Assembly: GCA_004000515.1 (NCBI GenBank)
Contig: CP034537.1
Span: 6,469,501-6,533,500 of the forward strand
Length of the DNA stretch: 64,000 nt
Reading direction: 5' to 3'
DNA from: Pseudomonas poae
GTDB lineage: Bacteria > Pseudomonadota > Gammaproteobacteria > Pseudomonadales > Pseudomonadaceae
The position numbers and the translations under genes are program-made. Shown here piece after piece: positions 28,868 to 36,764 of the stretch. Positions within the stretch are counted from its first letter, which is position 1. Each line of letters begins with the position of its first letter. The notes under the pieces were generated by a model. That model had not been told where the DNA came from. It did no database searches and saw nothing but the letters and a program-made list of their open reading frames with translations.

Positions 28868-29304
28868 TCTAATCTAGCCTCTAACCGTTTGATTAACAAA
28901 GGGTTTTCCGCTTTCCTATCTCAGGAATGGACGCAATTCTGGACTTGTTCGACCATCCTGTCAACAACCAGGGGAAAATAATTCCATGCTGAGCTGTGCT
29001 GGGCCTGGTACAGCGAGTCAAACAGACTTCCAGTGAGCATAAGCAGCCGCTGATCTGGCGAGGGTCCATGGGTGTAGCAGCACCTCTCACCGTTCACCGG
29101 ACACCTCTCAATTACTTAGTTTTTCACAAACACATGAAAACCACCCCCATTTATCGGAATTGATGGCCCTTCTTATATGAGCCATGCACTGCTATCGCGT
29201 GCGACTCCATACACAGTCGAAGCACTCCTTTCCCGCCGCTCTTGATGATTGGTGGTGGCTTTAGCGGCAGCTATTGCACGCATTTCAACCGACATGGAAT
29301 TTTT
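28868..29304. other. ICE terminal region without a recognisable gene
   Basis: AT-richer sequence just inside the att site. Only short open frames without convincing starts or family features are visible. Confidence 0.6.
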
Positions 29305-29630
29305 ATGAACATCCAGCACAGCCAACGGTTTGCAGGGAAAGTGGCGTTTGTCACTGGCGCCACGAGCGGTATCGGGCGGTCCACCGCTGTCGTCTTTGCG
29401 CAAGAAGGCGCAATCGTCTTCCTGGTGGACATCTCTGAACAAGGCACGCAGGAGATTGGTGGCCAATCTCTCGTTTTCGCTTGCGATGTACGCAGCAATG
29501 AACAGGTCAAGAATGCAGTAGAACTCGCGGTAGCAAAGTTCGGTCGAATCGACCTCGCGTTCAACAACGCCAGTATCGAGCAACCGGTGGGGCCGATCGG
29601 CGAAGTCACCGAAGAAGACTGGGCGGTCAA
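29305..29630 (+). pseudogene. truncated short-chain dehydrogenase (SDR), N-terminal part
   Basis: It starts at ATG 29305 and reads RFAGKVAFVTGATSGIGRSTAVVFAQEGAIVFLVDIS (the TGxxxGIG cofactor site) and FGRIDLAFNNASIEQPVGPIGEVTEEDW (NNAS motif). After ~110 residues it passes without a break into alpha/beta-hydrolase sequence. The catalytic YxxxK half is missing, so it cannot be an active SDR. A deletion has joined two unrelated genes. Confidence 0.75.
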
Positions 29631-30272
29631 AGAGCAAAGCTCCATGTTCTATGCCCAGAAACTGGCGGAATAGGGTTTTGCCACGCTGGCAATCGACCTG
29701 CCGTATTGGGGTGAAAGCGAAGGACAAGCTCGCAATCTCGTGGCACCGGAAATGTATTCGGAAGCATTCAGCGCCCCCGTCGATTATCTCGGTGCGCGGG
29801 AATTTATCGGCCGCAATCGCATTGGCGTGTTGGGCATTTGTGGTAGCGGCGGCTTTGCCATCAGTGCCGCAAAAATGAACCCGCGCCTGAAAGCCATTGC
29901 CACTGTACAGCATGTATGACATGGGGCGCGTTCACCCGCGATGGGCTGAACCATTCGTTGACGCTGCAGCAGCGCAAAGACATGCTCGCCAAATCGGCGG
30001 AGCAACGCTATGAAGAGTTTTCCACCGGCAAGGAGATCTTCCTCAGCTATTTGCCTGCACAGCCGGAGCAGGCACCGATCCTGTGACACGCGAGTTCTGG
30101 GACTTCTACCGTACACTGTGCGAGATCGCCATCCCCGAAGGCCGCACGCTGGAGCAGACGCAGAACCGCATGCTGACCAGCGAAGTCCGGTTCGTGAATT
30201 TCTATCCCCTCAACGACATCGAGACGATCTCCCCGCGTCCGCAGCTGTCCATCACAGGCGACCAGGCGCAGC
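29631..30272 (+). pseudogene. decayed alpha/beta-hydrolase fragment
   Basis: Continuing from the SDR piece: EQSSMFYAQKLAE, an in-frame TAG where Gln is expected, GFATLAIDLPYWGESEG, FIGRNRIGVLGICGSGGFAISAAKMNPRLKAIATV (nucleophile-elbow GICGSGG, Cys rather than Ser). Frameshifts follow near 29,920 and 30,080, then TREFWDFYRT and FYPLNDIETISPRPQLSITGDQAQ. The C-terminal catalytic His region is absent because the IS3 element begins there. It resembles dienelactone-hydrolase-like proteins of the YcjY type. Confidence 0.7.
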
Positions 30273-30335
30273 TGAATCGCCCCTGGTTTCGTAGACACCT
30301 CCAAGCCTCATAATGAGGCCCAAATAGGAGGTGCC

Positions 30336-30614
30336 ATGAGTCGTCAGCGTTACCCCGAAGAATTCAAGATCGAAGCGGTCAAGCAAGTGACCGAGAAAGG
30401 CAAACCTGTCGCCGATGTCGCCCAGCGCCTGGGCATGTCCGTGCACAGTCTTTACGCCTGGATCAAGGTCTACAGCAAGCCCCAAGAGCAGCGTCAGCAA
30501 GACGACGATCAGCAGGCCGAACTGCGCAAGCTACGCGCTGAACTCAAGCGCGTGACGGAAGAGCGAGACATCTTAAAAAAGGCCGCCGCGTACTTTGCCA
30601 AGGAGTGCGGCTGA
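30336..30614 (+). CDS. IS3 family transposase OrfA
   Basis: 92 residues: an HTH_Tnp_1 helix-turn-helix (QRYPEEFKIEAVKQVTEKGKPVADVAQRLGMSVHSLYAWIKVY) followed by a leucine-zipper-like coiled coil (ELRKLRAELKRVTEERDILKKAAAYFAKECG). A slippery AAAAAAG at 30575-30581 within the last codons allows programmed -1 frameshifting into orfB to make the active OrfAB transposase. RBS GGAGG precedes it. Confidence 0.93.
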   Translation: MSRQRYPEEFKIEAVKQVTEKGKPVADVAQRLGMSVHSLYAWIKVYSKPQEQRQQDDDQQAELRKLRAELKRVTEERDILKKAAAYFAKECG

Positions 30615-31486
30615 AGTACGCCTTCATCAAGAAGCACTCGACTGATTACCCGGTGCGGCGCCTTTGCCAAACCCTCAAGGTGCACCCCAGCGGCTATTAC
30701 GCCTGGCTGGCCGAGCCTCAATCTGCCCGAGCAAAAGAAGATCAACGTCTGCTTGGCTTGATCAAACACGCTTGGCTGGAAAGCGGAGGTGTATACGGCT
30801 ACCGCAAAATTCACGATGACCTGCGTGAGCTGGGAGAGGAATGCGGCCGAAATCGAGTCAGGCGCTTGATGCAGGCGGAGGGGCTGCGTTCTCAAACGGG
30901 CTATCGGCGGCGTCCAGGGTTCTATGGTGGAAAACCAACAGTGGCCTCGCCCAACCACCTCGCGCGGCAGTTCAAGGTAAGTGAGCCGAACAAGGTCTGG
31001 GTGACAGATATCACTTACATCCGCACCTATGAAGGGTGGCTCTACCTCGCGGTAGTGCTGGATCTGTTCTCACGCCAAGTAATTGGTTGGTCAATGAAGC
31101 CAAGGATGTGCAGCGACCTGGCTATCGACGCGATGTTGATGGCTGTTTGGCGACGCAAGCCTCAGCAGCAAGTTATGATTCACTCAGATCAAGGCAGTCA
31201 GTTCAGTAGCTCGGATTGGAAAAGCTTTTTGAAGGCCAACAATGTAATCAGCAGCATGAGCCGGCGGGGAAACTGCCACGACAATGCTGTAGCCGAGAGC
31301 TTTTTCCAGCTTTTGAAGCGAGAGCGAATCCGACGAAAGATCTACACAACCCGTGAAGAAGCCCGAAGTGATATTTTCGATTACATCGAGATGTTCTATA
31401 ACCCTAAACGCCGACACAGCAGTGCTATGCAGCTGTCTCCAGTAGAGTATGAGAAACGCTATTTCCTGAGCTTGGAGAGTGTCTAG
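30605..31486 (+). CDS. IS3 family transposase OrfB (DDE integrase domain)
   Basis: 293 residues overlapping orfA by 10 bp in the -1 frame. An HTH_21 region (GVYGYRKIHDDLREL..CGRNRVRRLMQAEGL) is followed by the rve DDE core: VTDITYI (first Asp), IHSDQGSQFSS (second Asp) and NAVAESFFQLLKRE (Glu), ending PKRRHSSAMQLSPVEYE. All catalytic residues are intact and the frame is unbroken, so this copy may still be functional. Confidence 0.93.
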   Translation: MRLKYAFIKKHSTDYPVRRLCQTLKVHPSGYYAWLAEPQSARAKEDQRLLGLIKHAWLESGGVYGYRKIHDDLRELGEECGRNRVRRLMQAEGLRSQTGYRRRPGFYGGKPTVASPNHLARQFKVSEPNKVWVTDITYIRTYEGWLYLAVVLDLFSRQVIGWSMKPRMCSDLAIDAMLMAVWRRKPQQQVMIHSDQGSQFSSSDWKSFLKANNVISSMSRRGNCHDNAVAESFFQLLKRERIRRKIYTTREEARSDIFDYIEMFYNPKRRHSSAMQLSPVEYEKRYFLSLESV

Positions 31487-31504
31487 AAAACCAGGGGCGA
31501 TTCA

Positions 31505-32502
31505 GACATCTCGAGACCGGAGAGGCAATAGGGAGGCCTCTTCAATGGATATGGCGGGCTCTTCTCCAGCGCGCCAAACAGCTGCCTTCATAGATTTCTC
31601 CTCTCAATTTATTTTTATTTTCGCTACCAAAAGCATGCGACTGACCAGAAATATAAACAACTGTCTAGACATTCGTCAATCTCGATGTGCAACATTCTTG
31701 CTGCGCGTCGCGATAGGGGCAAGATCAGGAAACTGGACGCACGCGAGCCATCACTTAGCCCGCGGGACGTGCGCACAGTGAAGCGGGGGAACTACCCCGC
31801 AGCCAGGCGAATCTCTTTCGGAATCGCGAGATCGCGATCTTTCGTACAAAAGCGGAAGTTTTCGCCAAAATCCGGAGTCCAGATGGCGTTGTCGAGATCA
31901 TTGCCGCGGGCCCCGATGAGGAGAATTTGCGTGGAGGGGCCGGTATCACTTCCAGAACTCGCGAGGTGGCGTCATACCGCAGCAAGCGCCCACAGTGGCA
32001 CTCCAGGAATCCAGAACAGAATGCTGTCGGTGTTCACTGTGTTTACCAAGGAATACATCATTGAGGTGCCGATGATCCGGCATAGGAGGAAGCCGGCACC
32101 TTGGGCTGCGGGAGCACCGCGTGATACAGGCTGCACGCCGACAACCTACCGGTGTCGGGTGAGACGATACGGATATGGAGTTCCGCTCACGTCGGTCCTT
32201 CCCCGATTCACCTCAAACCTCTCATACTTAAGAGCACCGCCGAGGCGACGAACCGCTCGATCGTGCAGGATAGAATTGCCGCCTGTCATCAGCCCGACGT
32301 TTTCTTTCTAGGAAGCTAGGGCCGTTTAGATACACCTGCCGACTAAGCCATTTTGGCAAGGCAGCCATGGCAGGCCTGTGATGTTTGAATGCTTTACCGT
32401 GCGATTCTACAGCTGGCTTGCCAGATATCTATGCTTCGACAAAATTATCGACTGAGTGCATCACTTCATAGACGTAAACCAACATACAGCTACGGGAAAT
32501 TT
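31505..32502. other. cargo segment with no intact gene, possible minus-strand remnant
   Basis: No ORF with a convincing family signature. On the minus strand, 32,000-31,790 can be read across frames as GRLLRYDATSRVLEVI... and ...ILLIGARGNDLDNAIWTPDFGENFRFC...IPKEIRLAAG, which looks like the end of a former enzyme gene I cannot name. The rest appears non-coding. Confidence 0.35.
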
Positions 32503-33200
32503 ATGGATCACGAAGAGGCCTACTGCAGCGTTGACCAAGATGAGCTTGATAGATGTGGCCTGGCCGCATTGATCGCGGCTCAGGATAGGCGGCTGGCATT
32601 CACCAACGTCGATTTCAGTGGGCAAGATCTATCGCGTCTAGATTTGCGTGGTGCGCGCTTCGAGCGATGCCTTTTTGCCAACAGCGACCTCACTGCCGCG
32701 AAGCTGGATGCCACCCAGTGGCTCAACTGCCGTGGAGCTCAGGTAATTTTCGCCTCGGCTACGTTGACCGATGCAAAATTCCAACGCTGCGACCTCAACA
32801 ACAGCAAATGGCAGCGTAGCAAGCTGGCACATGTCAGCTTCGAGGCGTGTAAGCTCACCGGTGCCAACTTTATCGATGTGTCCTCGCTGGGGCTTCAATT
32901 CAACGATTGCGTACTCCGCAGCGCCTGCTTGCCGGGCATTTCGTTTTATAAGAGCGAGTTAAACAACCTGGACTTCGCTGAGGCTGACCTAAGCCACTGC
33001 GATTTTCGCAAGGCCGTATTTGTCAATGGAGGCAGTCTTTCACTGGCACGGGTTAATGACGCCCGCTTCGATCAGGCCGATCTGCGGGAAGCCAGCCTTG
33101 ATGGGCTTCGCTTAGTCGATGCTAAACTGTTCAAGGGGCGATCATTTCCCGCACGCAAGCATCCATGCTGCTCGGCGGGTTGGGGTTGACAGTGCTCTAA
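32503..33200 (+). CDS. pentapeptide-repeat protein, frame interrupted near its end
   Basis: About 232 residues made largely of A(D/N)LxX-type five-residue repeats: FTNVDFSGQDLSRLDLRGARFERCLFANSDLTAAKLDATQ, and later LNNLDFAEADLSHCDFRKAVFV and ARFDQADLREASLDGLRLVDAKLFKG. This predicts a right-handed quadrilateral beta-helix. A missing G near 33137 shifts the last residues; restored, it ends AIISRTQASMLLGGLGLTVL at 33200, a usual C-terminus of single-domain family members. Some relatives (Qnr, McbG) protect DNA gyrase, but nothing here shows the target. Start ATG 32503. Confidence 0.8.
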
Positions 33201-33461
33201 ACAAGCGTGGGCTACGGCAAGTAGTCCATCGGTGACGGATAGCATTGTAGATGGGCAGGTCGCTGTCATAGAAATAACGACTCAGTGCTGTCCCCAAAAC
33301 CCGCGCCAATGATTCTCGGTCGAGGTGCTTGGCTGATTCGGATGTGGTGGTGTCGTGGAGCTTTAGTGGCGCTCAGTCCCTGCGTCATCCCCGTCAAAAT
33401 CCTCATAGGCCAGCTCGAATCACTGTTTGAACATCGGCCTGCAGCATTTATCTGTCAGCCA

Positions 33462-33706
33462 TCATTTGAGCCCGCCCCCCCAGGCCATAGCTGCAGTCAT
33501 CGACTCATTTGGGCGAGCAACAAAAGCTTCTTCATACAACGGACTCCCCTGACGGCCATACACACTGATAAACATCTGGCATCCCCTGTACGGGAAAGCC
33601 GCACTTGAACATCGATGTGCTTTCCATCGTGAAGGATCTCTTCATGGATCCTATGATGGAGATTTGGATCAGCCCACCTCCAGAAAAAATCACTGCGAAT
33701 TGCCAT
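33462..33706 (-). CDS. small conserved-looking hypothetical protein, frame interrupted
   Basis: An ~80-residue protein on the minus strand: MAIRSDFFWRWADPNLHHRIHEEILHDGKHIDVQVRLSRTGDAR, then in the next frame MFISVYGRQGSPLYEEAFVARPNESMTAAMAWGGGLK. The second half fits so naturally that I take one lost base near 33567 as a break in a real gene. The start ATG 33706 has a G-rich site upstream. No domain recognised. Confidence 0.5.
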
Positions 33707-34021
33707 AACGCCCCCCATGACTGCCAATTCTGGACCTCGCCCCGTGTGCGATAGCGAAACCCGCCGGTATGAACCCCAAAGATCAGGACAGCCTTACTCA
33801 TATTATCTGCAGCATTGCATCTATGGATGCTTCGCGGCGTCACGCCCGCTGCTCAATCGCTCTCGGATCTCTTTGCTTAGCCTACTCGCTCACACCTGCT
33901 CCTCCTGCGGAAGGTGAGCCTACCGAGGCAATCATAGGGCTTCGTCGCACACTGAGCAGGGAAGCTTTGCCAGCAATCAGGGCAATTAATAACAACCAAT
34001 GGAGTAAAAGGAGCAAGTCGA
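33707..34021. other. intergenic region, nothing recognised
   Basis: About 315 bp between the small minus-strand gene and the LysR gene. It should contain the LysR promoter, but I see no clear operator or hairpin. Confidence 0.5.
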
Positions 34022-34916
34022 ATGAGAGTCCGACATTTGAATTACTTTCTGGTGGTCGCAGAGGAACAGAGCTTCGCACGCGCGTCTGCCAGAGTCCACA
34101 TCGAACCATCACCTCTGTCTCGCACCATCAAAGAGCTGGAGCATCATCTGGGAGTTCAGTTATTCCATCGTACCAAAGGGCGTATTCGTCTTACTTGGGC
34201 AGGGGGAAGTGTTTCGCGAGGAAGCTCGCCGAATCCTTGATTTCATAGATAGCGCCAAGAGCCGGGTACAGTCAGCATCGCGGGGATTTCACGGCCGGCT
34301 GCGCATCGGTCTGTCGGACAGCTTGGCTCAACCGCGCTTGACACGGTTGCTCGCGCGCTGCCGTGAGGAGGAGCCAAGTACGGAAATCAGAATCAGTGAA
34401 ATGACAGTCAACGAGATGCACAAAGCGCTCTTACACGACGAGATAGATGCGGGTTTCACTGTCGACAGCACAGTCGCCACCAATGGCTTCACAAAGTTAA
34501 GGGTTTGGGCCGAACGCCCTGCCATTGCTATTCCCACTCACCATCCGCTGCTTTCCCTGGATAAAGTGCCTCTTGGGGAAGCACTCCGGCACCCCCTGAT
34601 TCTTTGCCATCCTGAACGTTGCGCCGGAGGACGCAATGTCATTAATCATTGGTTTGAGGACGACTCGCTGCCCTCTCCCACCATTGCTGAACAGGTTTCT
34701 GGTCATGAGCCCATGATGATGCTGGTGGCCGCTGGCTATGGCATTGGTATCGGGTTGAAATCGCAGCTTTCCATTTACAACCACCCTGACGTCATTGTTC
34801 GGCAGGTGATCGACGATATCCCCGACACGGCAACATTCATCGTTGTACCGGAGAGGCCAATTTCAGCAGAGCTGGAGCGCTTCATGAAAAGAGCTCAACA
34901 AATCGGGGAAGCATGA
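34022..34916 (+). CDS. LysR family regulator, ICE-borne, frame interrupted
   Basis: About 298 residues when restored. The helix-turn-helix is MRVRHLNYFLVVAEEQSFARASARVHIEPSPLSRTIKELEHHLGVQLFHRTKGRIRLTWAGE; an extra G near 34203 splits it from FREEARRILDFIDSAKSRVQSASRGFHGRLRIGLSDSLAQPRL and the effector domain (HDEIDAGFTV, LILCHPERCAGGRNVINHWFEDD, GYGIGIGLKSQL). It is the regulator nearest the alpA-parA operon. ICEclc keeps a LysR activator of transfer (TciR) at this end, so a similar role is possible but unproven. Confidence 0.8.
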
Positions 34917-35073
34917 CCGATGCGTGAGCAAGAATGATCACCCCATCCTCAGTTCAGGACTCTCACATTAAGTTCCATACGTTTTTGTCTGGAGCACGAC
35001 CCAAATATCCCCTTCATCGTCGCGAGATAAAGGGGATAGCCATTGAGTTCAGTTGGTGTGCACCGGCTCATGC

Positions 35074-35138
35074 ACAAGCGCGCTAGCGTGTAGCGCTTGT
35101 CAATCGCAACCTACCGTTACTGACGGACATTTTCTGTC
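35074..35138. promoter_or_regulatory. two inverted repeats upstream of the alpA operon
   Basis: ACAAGCGC (35074-35081) is perfectly repeated in inverse as GCGCTTGT (35093-35100) with 11 bp between. A second imperfect dyad GACGGA...TCTGTC lies at 35122-35138. They sit just before the first open frame of the maintenance module and are good candidates for binding sites of an ICE regulator. Confidence 0.45.
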
Positions 35139-35143
35139 GCCCG

Positions 35144-35398
35144 CATGACAAAAAATGCCGCGTTCACTCGCGTATGATTTGAACAGCGAGCCTCCGCCAG
35201 ACAGACTATTTATCAAGACGCCGAACCTTTTAACAGTGTCAGCTCCACGGATAGCGTTGGCCGCAGTGCTTTGCCTCGCAGCCTTAGTTTGGATGACGGA
35301 GCATCAATACGGTGGTCAGCACAGTCCTATTGTTTGATGTGCTTCAGGGGTGGCAGCGATTCAATACAGGTCAACCCGAGAAGTGCCACTGAGCATTA
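35144..35398 (+). pseudogene. 84-codon ORF with an in-frame TGA, upstream of alpA
   Basis: ATG 35144 reads MTKNAAFTRV, then TGA, then continues in the same frame for 73 codons (FEQRASARQTIYQDAEPFNSVSS, SLSLDDGASIRWSAQSYCLMCFRGG) to TAA at 35398. The downstream text is protein-like and the frame is never shifted, so a point mutation or error at codon 11 is the simplest reading. A competing 60-codon ORF with one hydrophobic stretch starts at 35155 in another frame. No family recognised. Confidence 0.35.
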
Positions 35399-35411
35399 AG
35401 GAGTGACTGCT

Positions 35412-35621
35412 ATGTCTGAACAGAACTCGGCTCCAGCGGAGCGACGCATTCTCCGCCGGCCTGAAGTTGAGGCCAAGACAGGCTTCAAGCGCGCCTATCT
35501 TTACAGCCTCATGAAAGCGGGCCAATTCCCCAAAGCCATAAAACTTGGCGTCCGTGCCGTTGGCTGGGACTCCGCTGAGATCGACCAGTGGATCACTGAC
35601 CGTCTTAAAGAACGCGTCTGA
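35412..35621 (+). CDS. alpA: AlpA family phage-type transcriptional regulator
   Basis: 69 residues forming one AlpA/excisionase-like winged helix: RRILRRPEVEAKTGFKRAYLYSLMKAGQFPKAIKLGVRAVGWDSAEIDQWITDRLKERV. The GWxxxEIxxWI ending is diagnostic. In this ICE family it heads the alpA-parA-shi-parB maintenance operon. RBS AAGGAGTG upstream. The frame is intact. Confidence 0.92.
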   Translation: MSEQNSAPAERRILRRPEVEAKTGFKRAYLYSLMKAGQFPKAIKLGVRAVGWDSAEIDQWITDRLKERV

Positions 35622-35657
35622 CTGAGCTCCCCATTCCTTGCCAAAGAGGAGCAAGCC

Positions 35658-36520
35658 ATGCAGGTGATCTCTGTTATCTCGACCAAAGGCGGCGTAGGAA
35701 AAACCACCGTAGCCGCGAACCTCGGCGGCTTTATCGCCGATGCCGGCCTAAGGGTTCTGTTGCTTGATCTTGATATGCAGCCGACGCTGTCATCCTACTA
35801 CGAGCTTGCAAGTCGGGCTCCATACGGGATCTATGAGCTGCTGGCATTCAACGAACGCGACATTGCGCGCCTGGTATCGCGCACCGTCATAGACCGGCTG
35901 GACGTCATTCTGTCCAATGACGAGCATCGGCAGTTGAATACCCTCTTGCTTCATGCACCGGATGGGCGACTTCGACTGCGGCACCTGCTACCGGTGTTTC
36001 GGCCGCACTACGACCTAGTGCTACTCGATACTCAAGGCGCTCGCAGTGTGCTGCTGGAGATGGCCGTGCTGGCCTCCGAGCAGGCGGTCTCGCCCGTAAC
36101 CCCCGAAATCCTCGCCGCGCGTGAAATGCGCCGAGGCACTTTGCAGCTCATCGAAGACATCGCCCCTATAGGCATCTGGGCATTAACCCTCCGCACCTTA
36201 ATCTCCTGCTCAACCGCGTACCTGCTGTGTCTGCCAATGCAAAGCTGATCCAGCAGACACTGCGTTTGATCTTCCGAGATCAGGAAGGGGTTCACGTCCT
36301 GCGTACCGAGATCCCCGCAATCGAGGCATTTCCCCGAGCGGCAACGCGTGGTTTGCCGGTCCATCGGGTTGAGCACCGACGGCCCACTGGCCGAGTCGCG
36401 GCAGCCGCGCTGGACATTGTGCGCGGGTTGGCCAGCGAACTGTGCCCGCAATGGCAGGAACAGTTCGCCCTGGTCACCGGGAAGTGTGAGGGAAGACATT
36501 CTCATGTCGAACGCCCATGA
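35658..36520 (+). CDS. parA: ParA/Soj family partition ATPase, frame interrupted
   Basis: About 288 residues when restored. Deviant Walker A STKGGVGKTTVAANLGG at residues 8-24, Walker A' LLLDLDMQPTLSSYYE, and VLLDTQGARSVLLEMAVLASEQAVSPVTPE. A lost C near 36167 hides the C-terminal third; restored it reads APYRHLGINPPHLNLLLNRVPAVSANAKLIQQTLRLIFRDQEGVHVLRTEIPAIEAFPRAA. It works with ParB to stabilise the excised ICE. It overlaps shi at 36504. Confidence 0.9.
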
Positions 36521-36764
36521 ATTAGCCCGTGGTCACAAGCGACTACTTCCGCTGATTGAACATGCCCTGAGCGAGGGTTGGAATGTCTCCCGAACACCTG
36601 GCGGGCACCTCAAATTCGTCAAGCCGGGCTTACCGCCGATTTATACCCGCGCGACAGCCAGCGATCACCGGGCAGAACGCAATGCGCGCGCCATGTTGCG
36701 TCGTGCACAACGTCACGCCATGACGGCGGAGCACCCTGCTCAGGAGGGGGCCGACTATGACTGA
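36504..36764 (+). CDS. small ICE protein Shi-like (HicA-like fold)
   Basis: 86 residues starting at ATG 36504 inside the end of parA and overlapping parB. The middle (EGWNVSRTPGGHLKFVKPGLPPIYTRATASDHRAERNARAMLRRAQR) resembles HicA-type double-stranded-RNA-binding folds, including the GGHxKF signature. In ICEclc the gene between parA and parB is called shi and is required for entry into the transfer-competent state; equivalence is from position and size. Confidence 0.65.
   Translation: MSNAHELARGHKRLLPLIEHALSEGWNVSRTPGGHLKFVKPGLPPIYTRATASDHRAERNARAMLRRAQRHAMTAEHPAQEGADYD

Larger units (their letters stand above)
30273..31504 (+). mobile_element. IS3-family insertion sequence
   Basis: A 1,232-bp element with terminal inverted repeats beginning TGAATCGCCCCTGGTTT on the left and the matching TTCA end on the right. 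It contains orfA and orfB in the IS3 arrangement with an A6G slippery site. The flanking triplets do not match, so no target duplication is seen, which suggests that a deletion next to the element removed the original right flank (including the end of the hydrolase gene). Confidence 0.92.

Noticed and set aside
28850..28925. Complete tRNA-Gly gene
   Set aside because: Only the 18-20 bases of the 3' end match. No anticodon or D arm follows, so it is an att copy, not a tRNA gene.
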